7,791 bases of DNA, taken from positions 1-7,791 of the forward strand of contig DASUTB010000134.1 of assembly GCA_036374835.1 (NCBI GenBank). The letters are read 5' to 3'. Shown in pieces: positions 6,554-7,791 of the stretch. The notes under the pieces are model-generated. The model did not search any database. It was not told the origin of the DNA and worked only from the letters and a program-made list of their open reading frames with translations. This DNA is from DASUTB01 sp036374835 (GTDB lineage: Bacteria > Actinomycetota > Actinomycetes > Jiangellales > Jiangellaceae). Within the stretch, counting starts at the first letter, position 1. Every line of letters starts with the position of its first letter. A program made the position numbers and the translations under genes.

Positions 6554-6678
6554 AGGGCGTATAAACTACGCAAAGCTGGGAAACATCGCGCATCGTGCGG
6601 TTGCTTGCTTATTCGGGCTTTGCTCGGCATTCCTACCGTTACACGGTTTCTACCGACGATACGCGGTCTGTGGACGGG

Positions 6679-6710
6679 GTTTGGCCGGGAATTGCGTGCC
6701 AAACATGGTC
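6679..6710 (-). repeat. Right terminal inverted repeat of the element
   Basis: A 32-bp arm, the reverse complement of the left arm at 30 of 32 positions. Its outer end is three bases from the stop codon of mshC (6714-6716). Confidence 0.85.
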
Positions 6711-6713
6711 AAT

Positions 6714-7791
6714 CTAAAGGGGGACGCCGAGAAGGGCGGTTGTCATGTCGCGCACCAGGCGCGGCGCGTCTGCGCCCGGACCGCCGTGCAGCCGGGCGTC
6801 CTCGGCCCAGCGGTCGATCGCCGCGAGCGCGGCCGGTGTGTTCAGGTCGTCGGCGACGTGCCGGCGCACCTCGTCCAGCAGGCCGGTCGCGTCCGGACCC
6901 GATCCGGCCGCGACGGCCGCCCGCCAGCGCGCCAGCCTCCCCTCGGCCGCCGCAAGCATGTCGGCCGTCCATGCACGGTCGGCCCGGTAGTGCTCGCTCA
7001 ACACCGCCAGCCGCACCGCCGCCGGATCCCGCCCCTCGGCACGAAGCCGGGACGCGAACTCCAGATTGCCGCGCGACTTGGACATCTTCTCGCCGTCCAG
7101 CGCGATCATGCCGGCATGCACGTGCGCCCGCGCGGACGGCCACCGTCCCGTGGCGACATGTGTATGGGACGCCGACATCTCGTGGTGCGGGAACACCAGG
7201 TCGCTGCCACCGCCGTTCACGTCGAACGTCTCGCCGAGATAGTGCAGGGCGATCGCCGAGCACTCCACGTGCCACCCCGGCCGGCCACGGCCCAACGGAC
7301 TGTCCCACGACGGTTCCCCCGGTCGCTCGCGCTGCCACACCAGCGGATCGAGCGGATCCTTCTTTCCCGGCCGATCCGGGTCGCCGCCGCGCTCGGCGAA
7401 CAGCGCCTTCATCGTCTCCGCGTCGAGGTTCGACACCGACCCGAAGCGCTCGTCGGCGCGCACCGGGAAGTACACGTCGCCGTCCACCTCATACGTCGCA
7501 CCCGCGGTTCGCAGCCGCTCGACGAACTCGGCGATCATGGGGATCGACTCCACCGCCCCGATGTATTGGGTCGGCGGCACCACCTGGAGCCAGGCCATGT
7601 CCGCGCGGAACAGGTCGACCTGCCCGGCCGCCAACTCATCCCACGGCTGACCGGTCTCGGCGGCCCGCTCGAGTAGCGGGTCGTCCACGTCGGTCACGTT
7701 CTGGACGTACAGCACCTCGTGGCCGCCGTCACGCCACGCTCGGACCAGCACGTCGAAGGCCACATATGTCGCCGCATGACCGAGGTGCGTG
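6714..7791 (-). CDS. mshC: Cysteine--1-D-myo-inosityl 2-amino-2-deoxy-alpha-D-glucopyranoside ligase, N-terminus outside the window
   Basis: MshC joins cysteine to GlcN-Ins using ATP, the step before the final acetylation in mycothiol biosynthesis, in the cytoplasm. It is a paralogue of cysteinyl-tRNA synthetase. About 358 residues are visible and the frame stays open to the window edge, so perhaps 50 N-terminal residues, including the first zinc cysteine, are missing. Seen here are the class I signature HLGH (7776-7787), YVQNVTDVDDPLLERA, and PPTQYIGAVESIP, which I take as MshC-like rather than CysS-like. GWHVECSAIA supplies a zinc-ligand cysteine, FPHHE a zinc-ligand histidine, and EKMSKSRGN the second ATP motif (KMSKS codons at 7074-7088). 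The protein ends soon after the helical domain, without the extra C-terminal anticodon domain of CysS, as expected for MshC. The ATG at 7763 is internal, not the start. The TAG stop (6714-6716) lies three bases beyond the inverted-repeat element. Confidence 0.93.
   Translation of the reverse strand, partial: THLGHAATYVAFDVLVRAWRDGGHEVLYVQNVTDVDDPLLERAAETGQPWDELAAGQVDLFRADMAWLQVVPPTQYIGAVESIPMIAEFVERLRTAGATYEVDGDVYFPVRADERFGSVSNLDAETMKALFAERGGDPDRPGKKDPLDPLVWQRERPGEPSWDSPLGRGRPGWHVECSAIALHYLGETFDVNGGGSDLVFPHHEMSASHTHVATGRWPSARAHVHAGMIALDGEKMSKSRGNLEFASRLRAEGRDPAAVRLAVLSEHYRADRAWTADMLAAAEGRLARWRAAVAAGSGPDATGLLDEVRRHVADDLNTPAALAAIDRWAEDARLHGGPGADAPRLVRDMTTALLGVPL

Larger units (their letters stand above)
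6522..6710. mobile_element. MITE-like element with 32-bp terminal inverted repeats
   Basis: The left end (6522-6553, GACCATGTTTGGCACG at its tip) and the right end (6679-6710, reverse complement) match at 30 of 32 positions. The two differences are at positions 17 and 29 of the repeat. AAT immediately flanks both sides (6519-6521 and 6711-6713), as a 3-bp target duplication would. The 125-bp interior has no convincing gene and is about 55% GC by hand count, clearly lower than the flanking genes. The element exactly fills the gap between two convergent genes. It fits a non-autonomous derivative of an insertion sequence, with a transposase supplied from elsewhere. I do not recognise the parent family. 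A bidirectional terminator or a structured RNA locus is the alternative, though a 125-bp spacer and long, nearly identical arms are unusual for a plain terminator. Confidence 0.75.

Noticed and set aside
6530..6565. A promoter inside the element using TTGGCA and TATAAA
   Set aside because: The two hexamers are 24 bases apart, too far for a normal sigma-70-type promoter.
6522..6710. A CRISPR array, tRNA or attachment site in the PAC2-mshC gap
   Set aside because: There are only two repeat copies and they are inverted, there is no tRNA-like cloverleaf with the expected conserved bases, and no integrase gene is present.
6426..7676. A long plus-strand open frame spanning the end of PAC2, the inverted-repeat element and the antisense of mshC
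   Set aside because: It crosses two well-supported genes in other frames and shows no family features. It stays open only because of base composition.

Overview
The window is high-GC DNA with five protein genes in the codon and start-site style of an actinomycete (Actinomycetota). The mycothiol ligase gene mshC and the actinobacterial PAC2 protein beside it point the same way. The C-terminal module of the large secreted protease is of a kind I associate with secreted proteins of Jiangella-like and Streptomyces-like genomes. That is only a guess at the family level.

Layout, left to right. Positions 1-36 hold a short palindrome that closely resembles a LacI-family operator. A perfect 13-bp stem-loop (37-72) follows, then a secreted M64-family metalloprotease (91-2649, minus). 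Next come a stem-loop (2809-2838) and a secreted S15-family Xaa-Pro dipeptidyl-peptidase or related acyl hydrolase (2851-4749, minus). After a structured 150-bp gap lies a HAD-superfamily phosphatase (4900-5571, minus). A 70-bp divergent promoter region separates it from a PAC2-family protein (5642-6523, plus). At the right edge is the 3' part of mshC (6714-7791, minus), whose start lies outside the window. No gene-free stretch exceeds about 200 bases.

The two left-hand enzymes have signal peptides and probably act together outside the cell: the M64 enzyme would cut proteins and the S15 enzyme would trim peptides. Each gene has its own ribosome binding site, a 150-200 bp gap and a stem-loop, so they look separately transcribed. 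The right-hand genes look like conserved actinobacterial housekeeping genes. mshC makes mycothiol, and the PAC2 protein is presumed to be linked to protein-complex assembly.

The most unusual feature is in the convergent gap between the PAC2 gene and mshC. That gap is almost exactly filled by a 189-bp element (6522-6710). It has 32-bp terminal inverted repeats that match at 30 of 32 positions, is flanked by AAT on both sides, has no coding capacity and is lower in GC than its neighbours. It looks like a miniature inverted-repeat transposable element (MITE). It also supplies the stop codon of the PAC2 gene, and its interior can be drawn as a nested multi-hairpin fold.
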